Shown: positions 7,461-16,456 of the stretch, in pieces
Position numbering within the stretch: position 1 is the stretch's first letter
Layout: the number at the start of each line of letters is the position of its first letter
Assembly: GCF_001306145.1 (NCBI RefSeq)
Contig: NZ_LGKO01000002.1
Location: forward strand, 744,001-808,000
Source: Thermanaerothrix daxensis
Lineage (GTDB): Bacteria; Chloroflexota; Anaerolineae; Anaerolineales; Anaerolineaceae
Length of the DNA: 64,000 bases
Direction of reading: 5' to 3'
The notes under the pieces: model-generated
Told to the model about the DNA's origin: nothing
Databases searched by the model: none
The model's input: the letters and a program-made list of their open reading frames with translations, nothing else
Made by a program: the position numbers and the translations under genes

Positions 7461-8705
7461 TTAACGAGCGCGTTCCGCGGACTTACGGGCTTTTAGAAAC
7501 CGATTATAAACACGTTTCCAGGCTGGGGAGGGAGTAGCCGGCTGGGTTTTCTTGTGGCTGGGAGTGCTAAGGTAGAAGGCAAAGTCCTCAACTAACTCGC
7601 TAAAACGTTCTCCGGGTTGGTGGTATAGGATTGGCTTACCTAGATTGACGGATTGTACCAGCAGATCGGGAACGTAGGGTAATACCAGAGTAATAGGATG
7701 CCCCAGCGCAGTCTCAATCTTATCACGAGGTAATGCATAACGTGGAAACGTGTAGTTTAGCACGATTTTGATTTTATCTTTTTCGTAATTAAGTTTGGTG
7801 TAGGTGTCTAATGCTGCGGCGGCTGCGCGGATAGATGATAATTCTGGGGCAACCAGCATGACGATTATGTCCGCCATGTCCAGGATCTGCAAGGTCACAT
7901 CATTGAAGTCGTGGGGGAGATCGGCTATGATGTAGTCATACTGAGGACGCAGAATCTCTAGCGCGGCGGTGAGTGTTTCGCCAGAGATCATCTCAGCCTG
8001 GGTGGGAGTGGTGGGGGCAGCAATAAGATCAAGCCCGCTTTCATGGGATACAATGATGGACTGGAGAAGTTCAAAGTCCAGTTCCTGAGGAGCAACGTTG
8101 GCAAGGTCTCCCCAAGTGCGCCGCAAAGGGAGATTGAGGAGAAGGGCGTCCTGTCCGGCCAACATGGCCAGATCCATGAGCAGGGTCGGGGCGTTCCACA
8201 ATTCCCGCAACCCGATAGCCAGGTTAACAGCCAGGATCGAGGCCCCGATACCGCCGCGCAGGGTGTGAATGGCAAGCATGCGAGCTTGACGCACTGGCGC
8301 TGGGGTAGGGCCAGCAGGCAGGGCCTGGCGCAGTAATTCGGCCCGCTTGAGCAGGACGCGCATGCGGGCAATCAACTCTTCGGGTTCAAAGGGTTTGTTA
8401 ATGTGATCATCCGCCCCTGCTTCAAAAGAGGCCAACTTGTCTTGTAACGTGGTTTGACTGGTCAGGATGATGATCGGCACATGGGCAAAGCGCGGATCGC
8501 GACGCAGGCGTCTGGTGACTTCGTAACCCGAAATGTCGGGCAGATTAATGTCAGTGATAACGATGTCAGGGTGAACGACCTGTGCGGCTTCCAGCCCTTC
8601 TGTCCCGGTGAGCTCGGTGTAAACAATGAACCCGAGTGGACGCAATGCGTGTTCTAGCATGCGATGGTAGATGATTTCATCTTCGATTAGAAGAACGGTG
8701 GGCAT
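7461..8705 (-). CDS. Response regulator receiver fused to CpaE/TadZ-like ParA-MinD family domain
   Basis: Residues 1-120 form a receiver domain with the phospho-acceptor Asp52 (ITDINLPDISG) and Lys104. Residues about 142-380 resemble CpaE/TadZ, the MinD-like protein that positions Flp/Tad pili. The deviant Walker A reads RGGIGAS at 150-156, so the signature Lys of KGGxGKT is replaced by Ala155; atypical P-loops are known in TadZ-type proteins. DLAMLAGQDALLL and YDYIIADLPHD match the switch and Walker B regions. The basic C-terminal tail is unassigned. Its start overlaps the 3' end of the hybrid kinase by 19 bp, so kinase and regulator are coupled. No pilus genes lie in the window. Confidence 0.85.
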   Translation of the reverse strand: MPTVLLIEDEIIYHRMLEHALRPLGFIVYTELTGTEGLEAAQVVHPDIVITDINLPDISGYEVTRRLRRDPRFAHVPIIILTSQTTLQDKLASFEAGADDHINKPFEPEELIARMRVLLKRAELLRQALPAGPTPAPVRQARMLAIHTLRGGIGASILAVNLAIGLRELWNAPTLLMDLAMLAGQDALLLNLPLRRTWGDLANVAPQELDFELLQSIIVSHESGLDLIAAPTTPTQAEMISGETLTAALEILRPQYDYIIADLPHDFNDVTLQILDMADIIVMLVAPELSSIRAAAAALDTYTKLNYEKDKIKIVLNYTFPRYALPRDKIETALGHPITLVLPYVPDLLVQSVNLGKPILYHQPGERFSELVEDFAFYLSTPSHKKTQPATPSPAWKRVYNRFLKARKSAERAR

Positions 8706-11700
8706 AAGGGGTTATCCTTCCGGCTTGGGGGGGTGACTCTAAGAGCGGCCTTTATCTCAGTCAGGTGCTGACGTAGTGGCGTAAGGGCATCAGCAATCGC
8801 TTCGATCAGCGCTGGGGCGCCATCGAGTTGATTTTGGCGCGCCATCTGTTCCAGGGTAGCGCTCATCGTTACCAGTGTGGTGGCTTCAAAATTGGCTGCT
8901 ACACCTTTCAGGTTATGGGCCAGAAGCCTCAACGTAGTGGGGTCATTCTTTTGAGCCGCCCGACGCAGTTCCTTAACTTTCTGGGAGGTTTGCTCAATGA
9001 AGGCCTCAAACATTTCAATGAAAAAGCCGGGTTCGTTGCCAAAACGCGGCAAGATGCTTTCCAGGTATTGGGGATGTCCCAGCGGGAAAGGTTGATTGGC
9101 CGGGGGTGGCGCTTTGGGGCTCAAAGGTGTAGTAGGGGCGGGTTTTGCGGGCGGGGTTGTTGAGCCTGCGTTGGTTGGGGCTGGTGTATCCGGGGGCGGG
9201 GGTGGTGACTGGTCAGCAGAAGCGGACTGAAGCCAGCGTGAAACGGTTTCGTAGAGAAGGTGAGGTTTCAGAGGCTTGGCAAGATAATCATCCATGCCAC
9301 AAGCCAGACAGCGTTGAATATCCTCACGAAAGGCGTGCGCCGTCATAGCAATGATGGGTGTGTGTCGAGCATTGCCCTCGCGGGCGCGGATGTGCAAGGT
9401 GGCCTCCAGTCCGTCCATAACCGGCATTTGTACATCCATCAGAATCAGGTCGTAGGTTTTGCGCTGAACGGTTTCCAGCGCTTGGGCTCCATTCTCAGCA
9501 GTATCCACCTGATAGCCGGCTTTGGTCAGCAGATTGACCACCACCTTGGTGTTTATGGCGTTGTCTTCTACTAAAAGAATGGATTTGCCCTGAGGAACTG
9601 ATTTAGGGGGTGGTTGGGGAATCCCCGGTTCAATGTAAGACGGCTGAGGAATATAAATTGAGAGCAGGGTTTGGTAGAAAGCCTGCAAACGAACCGGTTT
9701 TAATAAGAGCCCCTGGCATTCCAGGCTTTGGAGTTGGGCTCGGTTATAGGTGCGATTAAGAGTGGTTACCAGGATAATGGGAAGGTTGCAGGAGGGGGGT
9801 GTGGCACGCAGGCGTGTGATCAAATCTTCGCCATGGGATTCCAAAAAATGGGCATCCAGAAAGAGAAGGTTATACGACGCTTGACCAGCGGCCTCCTGAT
9901 TCAAAATGCGTATGCCTTCCTCGGGACTGCGGGTGGTGGTGATTTGCCAGCCGAGAGCGCCGATGATTTCCGAAAGGAGCAGCCGATTGTGGGTATTTCC
10001 TTCAATGGCCAGAACGCGCTGGGGTGACAGGGCGAGCAGGGCAGGCGGAGGTAATTCGCGAGCCACTTCTTGTTTGGGCAGGGTCAGATTGAAGGAAAAT
10101 AAACTGCCGCGGTTGGGTTCGCTGATGAGGGAGATTTTGCCCCCCATTAATTCAACCAGGTGGGCAGAGATAGCTAGGCCTAGACCTGTGCCTCCATAGC
10201 GCCGTGTGGTGGACATATCGGCCTGGGTGAAGCGCTCAAATATTGCTGCCTGACGTTCAGGTGGTATGCCAATGCCGGTATCCTGGACAGAGAAAGTTAG
10301 GGTCACGTGGGTACGCGATTCGGAAACCCGCTTGACTCGCAGGATGACCTCTCCTTGTTCGGTGAATTTAACTGCATTTCCCACCAGGTTGGTTAAAACC
10401 TGGCGCAGGCGATTGGCATCGCCGCGCAACAGGGTGGGAACATCGGGGGGGATGTGACAAATCAATTCAAGATTCTTACTGGCTGCCCGCTGGGCCAAGG
10501 TGCTGGCCACCCCCTCCATGACGGTGCGCAGGTTGAAATCGGCCATTTCCAATTCCATGCGCCCTGCTTCAATTTTGGAAAGGTCCAGAATGTCGTTCAG
10601 CAGCCCTAACAGATTCTCGGCACTTTCCAGAGCGGCGCGAAGATACTCAGCCTGTTCGGGGGAAAGCTCGCTTTCCAGCGCCAAGTTAAGCATACCGATG
10701 ATACCGTTCAAAGGGGTGCGAATCTCATGGCTCATATTGGCCAGGAATTCGCTTTTTGCCAGATCGGCTTCCTCAGCCTTGCGACGTGCACGGACCAATT
10801 CGGTAATGTCATGGTAGAGTGCTAACAAGCCCAGGGTCTGACCGTGAACGATGACCGGCACACCGAAAATTTCCACGTCAATGAATTGCCCGGTTTTGGT
10901 CACACGACGCGAGACATTGTGATAAATCTCGCCACGCTGGACGCGCCGATTGAATTCCTGGATGGTATGCCGATAGGCCTCGGGGGTGATGAGGTCATCC
11001 AGGCGCCCCCCGATTACTTCTGCCTGTGAGTAACCAAAAAGTCGCTCAAAGGCTGGGTTGCAGGCTACCACGGCTCCATCCAGGGCCAGCGTTACAATGG
11101 CAACCGGGCTGTTCTGGAAGATACCCTCGAAGTATTGTTTCTGCCGCTGAACCTCGGCTTCGGCTCTGCGATGCTGCTCGATATCCCGGAAGATGAAAAC
11201 CTGTCCTTGTGTATTGTCCTCCAATTGGAAGGGGTGTGCAGTGACCTCAAACCAGCCGTACTGTGAAGGCATGGAGAGGGGTAAATGATGGGCATCGGGA
11301 TTGCGGAAGGCTTCCACCACGCCCGGAAAGTAAGCATCCATCGCTTGCCCGATAATAGTTGTGTAGGACTGTTGGAGACGGACGGTAGCCGCTTGGTTGC
11401 AACGAATGATCTTACCCTGTGCATCTGTAAGAATGATGGGGTCGGGAATTGCATCGAAGGTGGTTTCCCACTCCCGTTTTGCACGGCTGATGATGGTTTC
11501 GGCTTGATGGCGTTCCAGTATTTCGCGTTGGGCTTGTTCTTTGGTTGCATGTAACTCGGCAGTCCGTTCATCCAAGGCGGTGGAGAGTATTCTGACTTGT
11601 CGCGAAAGGCGTGAAAGATCGTGCCTGATCTTAAACAACGTTCCACTTACTAGGAGAGCAGCCCCATCTATCAGCCAGAGCAAAGGGGTTTCAGATTGTA

Positions 11701-11875
11701 TTCGGATGAAGTTTGTCAGACTAAAAGGAAGGGGGCGTAGAGAAAGTACCAACCAGGTGCCCAAAAGAGGAGTCGCCAGAACAAGCCAGGCGGCCATTTG
11801 CAACCAGCTGGACCTTAGGAATGGTCCAAGGGGTTGTTTCGAGCAGGGAGGAGAAGGAGGAGATAAGGGTAACAT
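8687..11875 (-). CDS. Hybrid sensor histidine kinase (TM-PAS-PAS-HisKA-HATPase-REC-REC-Hpt)
   Basis: This 1062-residue membrane phosphorelay protein has two N-terminal hydrophobic segments (about 27-47 and 64-82), a coiled coil (90-135), PAS domains (about 136-235 and 247-362), HisKA with His383 in MSHEIRTPLNG, and HATPase_c with N-box NLVGNAVKF, DTGIGI and GGTGLGLA (about 486-600). A degenerate receiver follows (620-740; Asp674 kept, acidic pair reduced to IEG). A canonical receiver holds Asp814 (LMDVQMPVMDG). A Pro-rich linker (888-928) leads to an Hpt domain with His987 (LLAHNLKG). The start ATG 11875 lacks a clear ribosome binding site. The cognate output is probably the overlapping receiver-CpaE gene. 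The signal is unknown. Confidence 0.93.
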   Translation of the reverse strand: MLPLSPPSPPCSKQPLGPFLRSSWLQMAAWLVLATPLLGTWLVLSLRPLPFSLTNFIRIQSETPLLWLIDGAALLVSGTLFKIRHDLSRLSRQVRILSTALDERTAELHATKEQAQREILERHQAETIISRAKREWETTFDAIPDPIILTDAQGKIIRCNQAATVRLQQSYTTIIGQAMDAYFPGVVEAFRNPDAHHLPLSMPSQYGWFEVTAHPFQLEDNTQGQVFIFRDIEQHRRAEAEVQRQKQYFEGIFQNSPVAIVTLALDGAVVACNPAFERLFGYSQAEVIGGRLDDLITPEAYRHTIQEFNRRVQRGEIYHNVSRRVTKTGQFIDVEIFGVPVIVHGQTLGLLALYHDITELVRARRKAEEADLAKSEFLANMSHEIRTPLNGIIGMLNLALESELSPEQAEYLRAALESAENLLGLLNDILDLSKIEAGRMELEMADFNLRTVMEGVASTLAQRAASKNLELICHIPPDVPTLLRGDANRLRQVLTNLVGNAVKFTEQGEVILRVKRVSESRTHVTLTFSVQDTGIGIPPERQAAIFERFTQADMSTTRRYGGTGLGLAISAHLVELMGGKISLISEPNRGSLFSFNLTLPKQEVARELPPPALLALSPQRVLAIEGNTHNRLLLSEIIGALGWQITTTRSPEEGIRILNQEAAGQASYNLLFLDAHFLESHGEDLITRLRATPPSCNLPIILVTTLNRTYNRAQLQSLECQGLLLKPVRLQAFYQTLLSIYIPQPSYIEPGIPQPPPKSVPQGKSILLVEDNAINTKVVVNLLTKAGYQVDTAENGAQALETVQRKTYDLILMDVQMPVMDGLEATLHIRAREGNARHTPIIAMTAHAFREDIQRCLACGMDDYLAKPLKPHLLYETVSRWLQSASADQSPPPPPDTPAPTNAGSTTPPAKPAPTTPLSPKAPPPANQPFPLGHPQYLESILPRFGNEPGFFIEMFEAFIEQTSQKVKELRRAAQKNDPTTLRLLAHNLKGVAANFEATTLVTMSATLEQMARQNQLDGAPALIEAIADALTPLRQHLTEIKAALRVTPPSRKDNPLCPPFF

Positions 11876-12035
11876 CGCCTGGGCACGCCGGGGTCAAAAA
11901 CGGGAGAACCACTGCTGGTTTTGTACACGCGAGGAGGGGGCGGGGGAGAAACCGGGTGGTGCTGTGTTACCCCCAAGCAATGCACAGAGAGGGAGGGTGT
12001 GAGGTATAAAGCACCCTTATTCTCTCATATTATAA

Positions 12036-12064
12036 TTGACGGGGCAACAGTTTGATTGTATAAT
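12036..12064 (+). promoter_or_regulatory. Sigma-70-type promoter of the K+ transport operon
   Basis: TTGACG at 12036-12041 and TATAAT at 12059-12064 are 17 nt apart. Predicted transcription starts near 12071. This leaves a short leader with AGGAGG at 12091-12096 and no room for a c-di-AMP riboswitch. Confidence 0.8.
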
Positions 12065-12111
12065 CCGGGGCCTTGTCGGATTGTGATCACAGGAGGCCAA
12101 AACGGTCACTT

Positions 12112-14052
12112 ATGAATATAGAGGGTCGTGGTAGTACAACCATTGTGCACCGCGAAACGGGGTATAAGCCCCCACGCTCCTGGCGGACCTGGCTAATCGG
12201 ACGTCCTCTCCCCACCGCCGATGCTCCGCACCAGACCATTGGTAAATTCATTGGCCTTGCGGTTTTCGCCTCAGATGCACTCTCCTCGACCGCTTACGCG
12301 ACCCAGGAGATGTTGGTTGTTCTGGCTGTGCTCGGCACAATGGCCTACGATTTTGTTTTTCCCCTTTCGCTGGCCATTGTTGTCTTGCTGGCCATTGTCA
12401 CACTTTCCTACGAGCAGACCATTCATGCCTATCCCAACGGTGGTGGCTCCTATATTGTCTCGCGCGAGAACCTGGGAATCTGGCCGGCGCGCATTGCAGG
12501 CGCAGCCCTCTTGACTGACTATATTCTAACTGTAGCGGTTTCGGTGTCATCCGGAGTCGCCCAGATTATCTCGGCTTATCCGGTTCTTTTCCCCTGGCGA
12601 GTATGGCTGTCGGTAGGGTGTATTCTTTTTATTATGCTTGTCAACTTACGAGGGATCAAAGAGTCGGGTGCTACTTTTGCCATTCCCACCTATTACTTTA
12701 TCCTGGCAATGTATGCTATGGTTGGCGTGGGGCTCTTCCGGTACCTGACGGGTGCTTTAGGCATAGTGCAGGATCCCCCTCCTTTAGAGGTACTGCACAT
12801 GGGGCAGGGACTATCAGCGTTTTTGATTTTAAGGGCCTTTGCGAGTGGCACTGCCGCGTTGACAGGGGTTGAGGCCATTTCTAATGGGGTTCCGGCTTTC
12901 AAAGAACCGCGCTCCCGTAATGCTGGCATCACGCTTATTATCATGTCGTCCATCTTAGGCTCCCTTTTGCTGGGTATTTCCTTTCTAAGCGCTTATGTTC
13001 AGGCTGTCCCTTCGGAGGCCGAAACCGTCATCTCTCAGCTCGCCCGGACAGCCTACGGAGGACGCGGTCTCTTTTACATGCTTACCATTAGTGCTACTAC
13101 CATTATTCTGATCCTAGCAGCCAACACGGCGTTTGCAGACTTCCCGCGTCTCAGCGCGTTCATGGCGAGAGATAACCTCCTGCCGCGTCAGATGACATTT
13201 CGGGGTAGCCGGTTAGTCTTCTCCCGTGGTATTGTCACCTTAGCGGTGCTTGCGTCTGCACTCATCGTTATTTTTAATGCCAGCGTAACACGTTTGATCC
13301 CTCTCTACGCAATTGGAGTTTTCTTCTCCTTTACACTCTCTCAGGCGGGGATGGCGCGTCGCTGGTGGAAGGTAGGTCACCTGAGACCCGGTGAGGAGGT
13401 CCGAGAGCGGAGCTCGGTTTTGCGCTACGATCCTGCCTGGCGAATCAAAATGGCCATCAACGGCTTTGGGGCTTTTTGTACCGGGGTGGTGATGATTATC
13501 TTCGCTGTCACCAAGTTTGTGGATGGGGCCTGGGTTGTTGTACTGGTCATTCCTGGCATGGTGGCGATGTTTACAGCCATTGAGACCCATTATCGTCACG
13601 TTGCTCAACGGCTCTCGCTAGAACACTATGGAGCCCCGCCACGCATAGCCCGTCATCGGGTTATCCTGCCCATTTCGGGGGTTCATCGAGGCACGCTGGC
13701 TGCCCTGCGCTACGCGCGGACCCTTTCGGATGACATCACGGCGGTCCATGTTTCCATTGATCCTGAGGAGGCCGAAAAAGTGCGGAGAAAGTGGGAGGTT
13801 TGGGGGGATGGGGTCCGACTGGTGGTGCTAGAATCGCCTTACCGGCTCTATATTGAGCCGCTTCTGGAGTACATTGATGAAGTGCATCGCCAGCGCCAGC
13901 CCAATGAAGTCATTACCGTGGTGGTGCCGGAGTTTGTTTCGCATCATTGGTGGAGCGGCTTGCTCCATGCCAGGGCGGCAGTGACCTTGCGGGCGGCGTT
14001 ACTTTTCCACAAAGATCTGGTGATCACCAGCGTGCCTTATCAAATAGACTGA
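12112..14052 (+). CDS. KimA-like APC-family potassium transporter
   Basis: This 646-residue membrane protein belongs to the APC superfamily and resembles the KimA/YdaO K+ importers: FASDALSSTAYATQE in the first helix, TGVEAISNGVPAFKEP in the central region, about 12 membrane segments, and a soluble C-terminal USP-like domain from about residue 510 (HRVILPISGVHRGTLAALRYA). ATG 12112 is preferred because AGGAGG lies at 12091-12096; TTG 12073 would sit at the predicted transcription start. Two RCK (TrkA-like) genes follow at once, and no TrkH/KtrB channel gene is present. An ancestral amino-acid permease role cannot be excluded, but the RCK neighbours favour K+. Confidence 0.85.
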   Translation: MNIEGRGSTTIVHRETGYKPPRSWRTWLIGRPLPTADAPHQTIGKFIGLAVFASDALSSTAYATQEMLVVLAVLGTMAYDFVFPLSLAIVVLLAIVTLSYEQTIHAYPNGGGSYIVSRENLGIWPARIAGAALLTDYILTVAVSVSSGVAQIISAYPVLFPWRVWLSVGCILFIMLVNLRGIKESGATFAIPTYYFILAMYAMVGVGLFRYLTGALGIVQDPPPLEVLHMGQGLSAFLILRAFASGTAALTGVEAISNGVPAFKEPRSRNAGITLIIMSSILGSLLLGISFLSAYVQAVPSEAETVISQLARTAYGGRGLFYMLTISATTIILILAANTAFADFPRLSAFMARDNLLPRQMTFRGSRLVFSRGIVTLAVLASALIVIFNASVTRLIPLYAIGVFFSFTLSQAGMARRWWKVGHLRPGEEVRERSSVLRYDPAWRIKMAINGFGAFCTGVVMIIFAVTKFVDGAWVVVLVIPGMVAMFTAIETHYRHVAQRLSLEHYGAPPRIARHRVILPISGVHRGTLAALRYARTLSDDITAVHVSIDPEEAEKVRRKWEVWGDGVRLVVLESPYRLYIEPLLEYIDEVHRQRQPNEVITVVVPEFVSHHWWSGLLHARAAVTLRAALLFHKDLVITSVPYQID

Positions 14053-14076
14053 GCTTCACGGGGAGGTCCGTATCTT

Positions 14077-14733
14077 ATGAACATTATTGTGGTAGGATGT
14101 GGTCGTTTAGGCTCGCAGCTGGCGTATCGGTTGTGCAAAGCAGGGCACAACGTGGCAGTCGTTGACACTAACCCCTTGGCTTTTAATAATCTGCCCCCTG
14201 ATTTTAGCGGGCGCTTGCATGAGGGAGATGCCATGGGGCAGGATGTGCTTCTGCGGGCAGGTATTGAGCAGACCCATGCCTTAGCCGCTGTGACCAACTC
14301 GGACCCATTAAATGCGGTTGTGGGCCACATTGCGCGTTCGGTTTACCATGTTCCGCATGTAGTAGCGCGCAATTATGACCCGCATTTCCGCCCAATCTTT
14401 GAGGCTTTTGGTTTACAAACCGTGAGTTCCACCTCCTGGGGGGCTCAGCGGATTGAAGAGTTAATCTCCGGCGGTGATATCCGTGCAGTTTTCTCAGCCG
14501 GCAATGGTGAAGTGGAGATTTACGAGGTGGATATTCCGGAGGCCTGGAATGGTCATCCGATCAAAGAATTAATCCCCTCTGAAGAATGTATCCTGGTGGC
14601 ACTTAGCCGCGCCGGGCGTGCCTTTCTGCCGGCTTCCGAGTTTGCCTTGATGACTGGCGATGTACTGGTGGTTGGAGCAACATTTGAGGGAATCACGGCC
14701 CTGCGTAAACAATTACAGGGAGAGGTGAGGTGA
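14077..14733 (+). CDS. RCK (TrkA-N/TrkA-C) potassium uptake regulatory protein, first copy
   Basis: RCK proteins bind NAD(H), ATP or c-di-AMP and gate K+ channels or transporters. The Rossmann motif VVGCGRLGSQ is at residues 5-14, with Asp30 at the end of strand 2 (VVDTNP). The TrkA-C domain occupies about 140-215 (EVEIYEVDIPE through DVLVVGA). The 218-residue single-RCK length fits KtrA/CeoB-type proteins. It sits 24 nt after the permease, with AGG upstream of ATG 14077, and 4 nt before the second RCK gene. The arrangement permease-RCK-RCK resembles the Mycobacterium Rv2690c-ceoB-ceoC neighbourhood (recalled, not searched). Confidence 0.9.
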   Translation: MNIIVVGCGRLGSQLAYRLCKAGHNVAVVDTNPLAFNNLPPDFSGRLHEGDAMGQDVLLRAGIEQTHALAAVTNSDPLNAVVGHIARSVYHVPHVVARNYDPHFRPIFEAFGLQTVSSTSWGAQRIEELISGGDIRAVFSAGNGEVEIYEVDIPEAWNGHPIKELIPSEECILVALSRAGRAFLPASEFALMTGDVLVVGATFEGITALRKQLQGEVR

Positions 14734-14737
14734 GGTT

Positions 14738-15412
14738 ATGTTTGTTGTGATTGCAGGTGGAGGTCGAACAGGGGCGCAACTGGCGCGCATTCTGCTCAGC
14801 CAGAATCATAAGGTGCACTTAATTGAGCATCGCAGAGAGGTGCTGGCGCGCATTCATCGTGAACTGCCCACTGAGGTGGTTTACGAAGGGAACCCAATTG
14901 AACCGTGGGTGTTGGAGCAGGCTGGTATTCGCGAGGCTGATGTGCTGGCAGCGTGCACCCAATTGGACGAGGTGAACCTGACGTTATGCTACTTTGTGCG
15001 CTGCCGTTATCAGGTGCCTAGAACCATTGCACGCATCAACAATCCTCACAATGCCTGGTTGTTTGACGAGAAATTCCATGTGGATGTGGCAGTTAATCAG
15101 GCCGAGATCATGGCCTCAATCATTGAAGAGGAAATGTCCCTGGGAGATATGTTAACTTTGCTGAAATTGCGCCGGGGACACTACTCTCTGGTAGAAGAAA
15201 AGATCTTACCTGGTGCCAGGGTTATCGGTATTCCCATCAAAGATCTAAAACTCCCGGAGCATTGTGTGATTGCTGCGATTATTCGTAATGGTGAGGTGAT
15301 TGTACCACGCGGTATAACAGCCATTGAGCCGGGAGATGAAATCCTGGCTGTGACCGATCACGAGGGTGCCAAGCAACTGGCTCATTTATTCTCGCCTCCA
15401 GAAGAATCCTGA
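14738..15412 (+). CDS. RCK (TrkA-N/TrkA-C) potassium uptake regulatory protein, second copy
   Basis: This 224-residue paralogue of the upstream gene has Rossmann motif IAGGGRTGAQ at residues 5-14 and Glu30 (LIEHRRE) in the ribose position, where copy one has Asp. The C-terminal RCK_C domain (about 145-220) contains LPGARVIGIPIKDLKLP and GDEILAVTD. GAGGTGAGG-rich sequence forms its ribosome binding site inside the end of copy one. Two different RCK subunits beside one transporter suggest a hetero-oligomeric gating ring; that is inference. Confidence 0.9.
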   Translation: MFVVIAGGGRTGAQLARILLSQNHKVHLIEHRREVLARIHRELPTEVVYEGNPIEPWVLEQAGIREADVLAACTQLDEVNLTLCYFVRCRYQVPRTIARINNPHNAWLFDEKFHVDVAVNQAEIMASIIEEEMSLGDMLTLLKLRRGHYSLVEEKILPGARVIGIPIKDLKLPEHCVIAAIIRNGEVIVPRGITAIEPGDEILAVTDHEGAKQLAHLFSPPEES

Positions 15413-15420
15413 AACACCAC

Positions 15421-15448
15421 TTGACGCTTACCTGGTCATGCATATGAT
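15421..15448 (+). promoter_or_regulatory. Putative promoter of the first plsY
   Basis: TTGACG at 15421-15426 and TATGAT at 15443-15448 are 16 nt apart. Initiation near 15455 would leave a leader of only about 10 nt before ATG 15465. Confidence 0.55.
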
Positions 15449-15464
15449 TTATGAGTAAACAATC

Positions 15465-16088
15465 ATGCTGACCGGGGTGTTTTTGCTTCTTTTGTCTTAT
15501 CTCATTGGCTCCCTTCCTACTGCAGTGCTCATTTCGCGCGCGGTATTGGGTAAGGATATCCGCTATTTGGGGGATGGGAACATGGGGGCACGGAATGTAG
15601 CCAAGGTGATGGGATGGCGCTATGGGGTTGTGGTTTTCACGGTGGATTTTAGTAAAGGCGTGTTGGTGGTTGTTTTAGCACGGATGTTAGGCTTTTCGCT
15701 GGAGTGGCAATTGCTGGCGGCAGGTTGTGCCGTATTGGGGCACGATTTCCCAATCTTTGTCGGGTTGCGCGGAGGCCAGGGATTGGCAACCATTCTGGGC
15801 ATCTTATTCACTTTGATGCCTGCTGAGTTCCTGGGGGCGTTGGTGGCTTTCCTGGCCATCTACGCCTTTACACATCACCTGGATCTTAGTTTGGGGGTAG
15901 GAATTGGGTTGTTAATCTCGTTTGCATTGGTGCTGAGAGAACCTCCGGCGATGGTTCTTGCGGCGGTGATCATGGTGTTGAGCATTCCGCTGAAGAAATT
16001 TGTGATTGATCGAGCGCATCGCACCCGGGTAGAGGCGCAGATGACCTCCGTGCAGGATGAGGTGCATTCTCATTCTACGAAGTCGTAA
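15465..16088 (+). CDS. plsY: Glycerol-3-phosphate acyltransferase PlsY-like (copy 1)
   Basis: PlsY transfers an acyl group from acyl-phosphate to glycerol 3-phosphate in the membrane, the first step of phospholipid synthesis. The 207-residue, five-helix pattern fits, with YLIGSLPTAVLIS near the N-terminus and the first loop reading GDGNMGARNV (usual GSGNxGATN). The second loop GLRGGQGLATILG replaces the usual Lys-rich KGGKGVAT. A soluble basic tail follows residue 185. A second PlsY-like gene lies at 23719-24432 with different deviations, so specialisation or PlsY-like non-canonical function is possible. Confidence 0.82.
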   Translation: MLTGVFLLLLSYLIGSLPTAVLISRAVLGKDIRYLGDGNMGARNVAKVMGWRYGVVVFTVDFSKGVLVVVLARMLGFSLEWQLLAAGCAVLGHDFPIFVGLRGGQGLATILGILFTLMPAEFLGALVAFLAIYAFTHHLDLSLGVGIGLLISFALVLREPPAMVLAAVIMVLSIPLKKFVIDRAHRTRVEAQMTSVQDEVHSHSTKS

Positions 16089-16171
16089 ATTCTCTGGCTT
16101 TTGATGGCTGAAGAGGCTTCTATAAGATTGCGGCATTGCGGGTGTCGGCGTGCTTGCTCTATTTTTTAGGG

Positions 16172-16177
16172 TATAAT
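16172..16177 (+). promoter_or_regulatory. -10 box of the rpmH operon
   Basis: A perfect TATAAT preceded by AGGG lies about 49 nt before the rpmH ATG. No convincing -35 box is seen at 16-18 nt. Nothing resembling clustered DnaA boxes is visible in 16089-16225. Confidence 0.4.
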
Positions 16178-16225
16178 TTACCTTTGCTGAATTTGAGCCA
16201 ATTTATGGTATGAGGTGTAGTTACA

Positions 16226-16396
16226 ATGCCAAAGCGAACCTATCAACCCAAAATCCGTCGTCGTGTTCGAGTGCACGGGTTTCGCGCCCGCATGGCCACT
16301 GCAGATGGGCGCAAGGTGCTAAAGCGACGCCGTCTTAAGGGACGTTACCGCGTCACGGTCACCATGAACCAGCACGTTAAAAAGATTCGTTGGTAA
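16226..16396 (+). CDS. rpmH: 50S ribosomal protein L34
   Basis: This 56-residue basic protein begins [20 protein letters not shown], the L34 signature, followed by [15 protein letters not shown]. Typical L34 proteins are 44-47 residues and end soon after the KGR motif; here a tail of about 10 residues ending KKIRW is added. The start ATG 16226 has GAGGTG upstream. rnpA follows after 60 nt, the near-universal rpmH-rnpA order. Confidence 0.96.
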   Translation: MPKRTYQPKIRRRVRVHGFRARMATADGRKVLKRRRLKGRYRVTVTMNQHVKKIRW

Positions 16397-16456
16397 TTAC
16401 TGATTGGAGGTCAATGGTTCAGGCCCGGCCTGCATTATTTACGGTAGGGTGCATGG

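Noticed and set aside
12073-12111. TTG 12073 as start of the KimA-like gene
   Set aside because: It lies at the predicted transcription start; AGGAGG at 12091-12096 precedes ATG 12112.
12071-12111. c-di-AMP (ydaO) riboswitch before the KimA-like gene
   Set aside because: The predicted leader is only about 40 nt, too short for this riboswitch.
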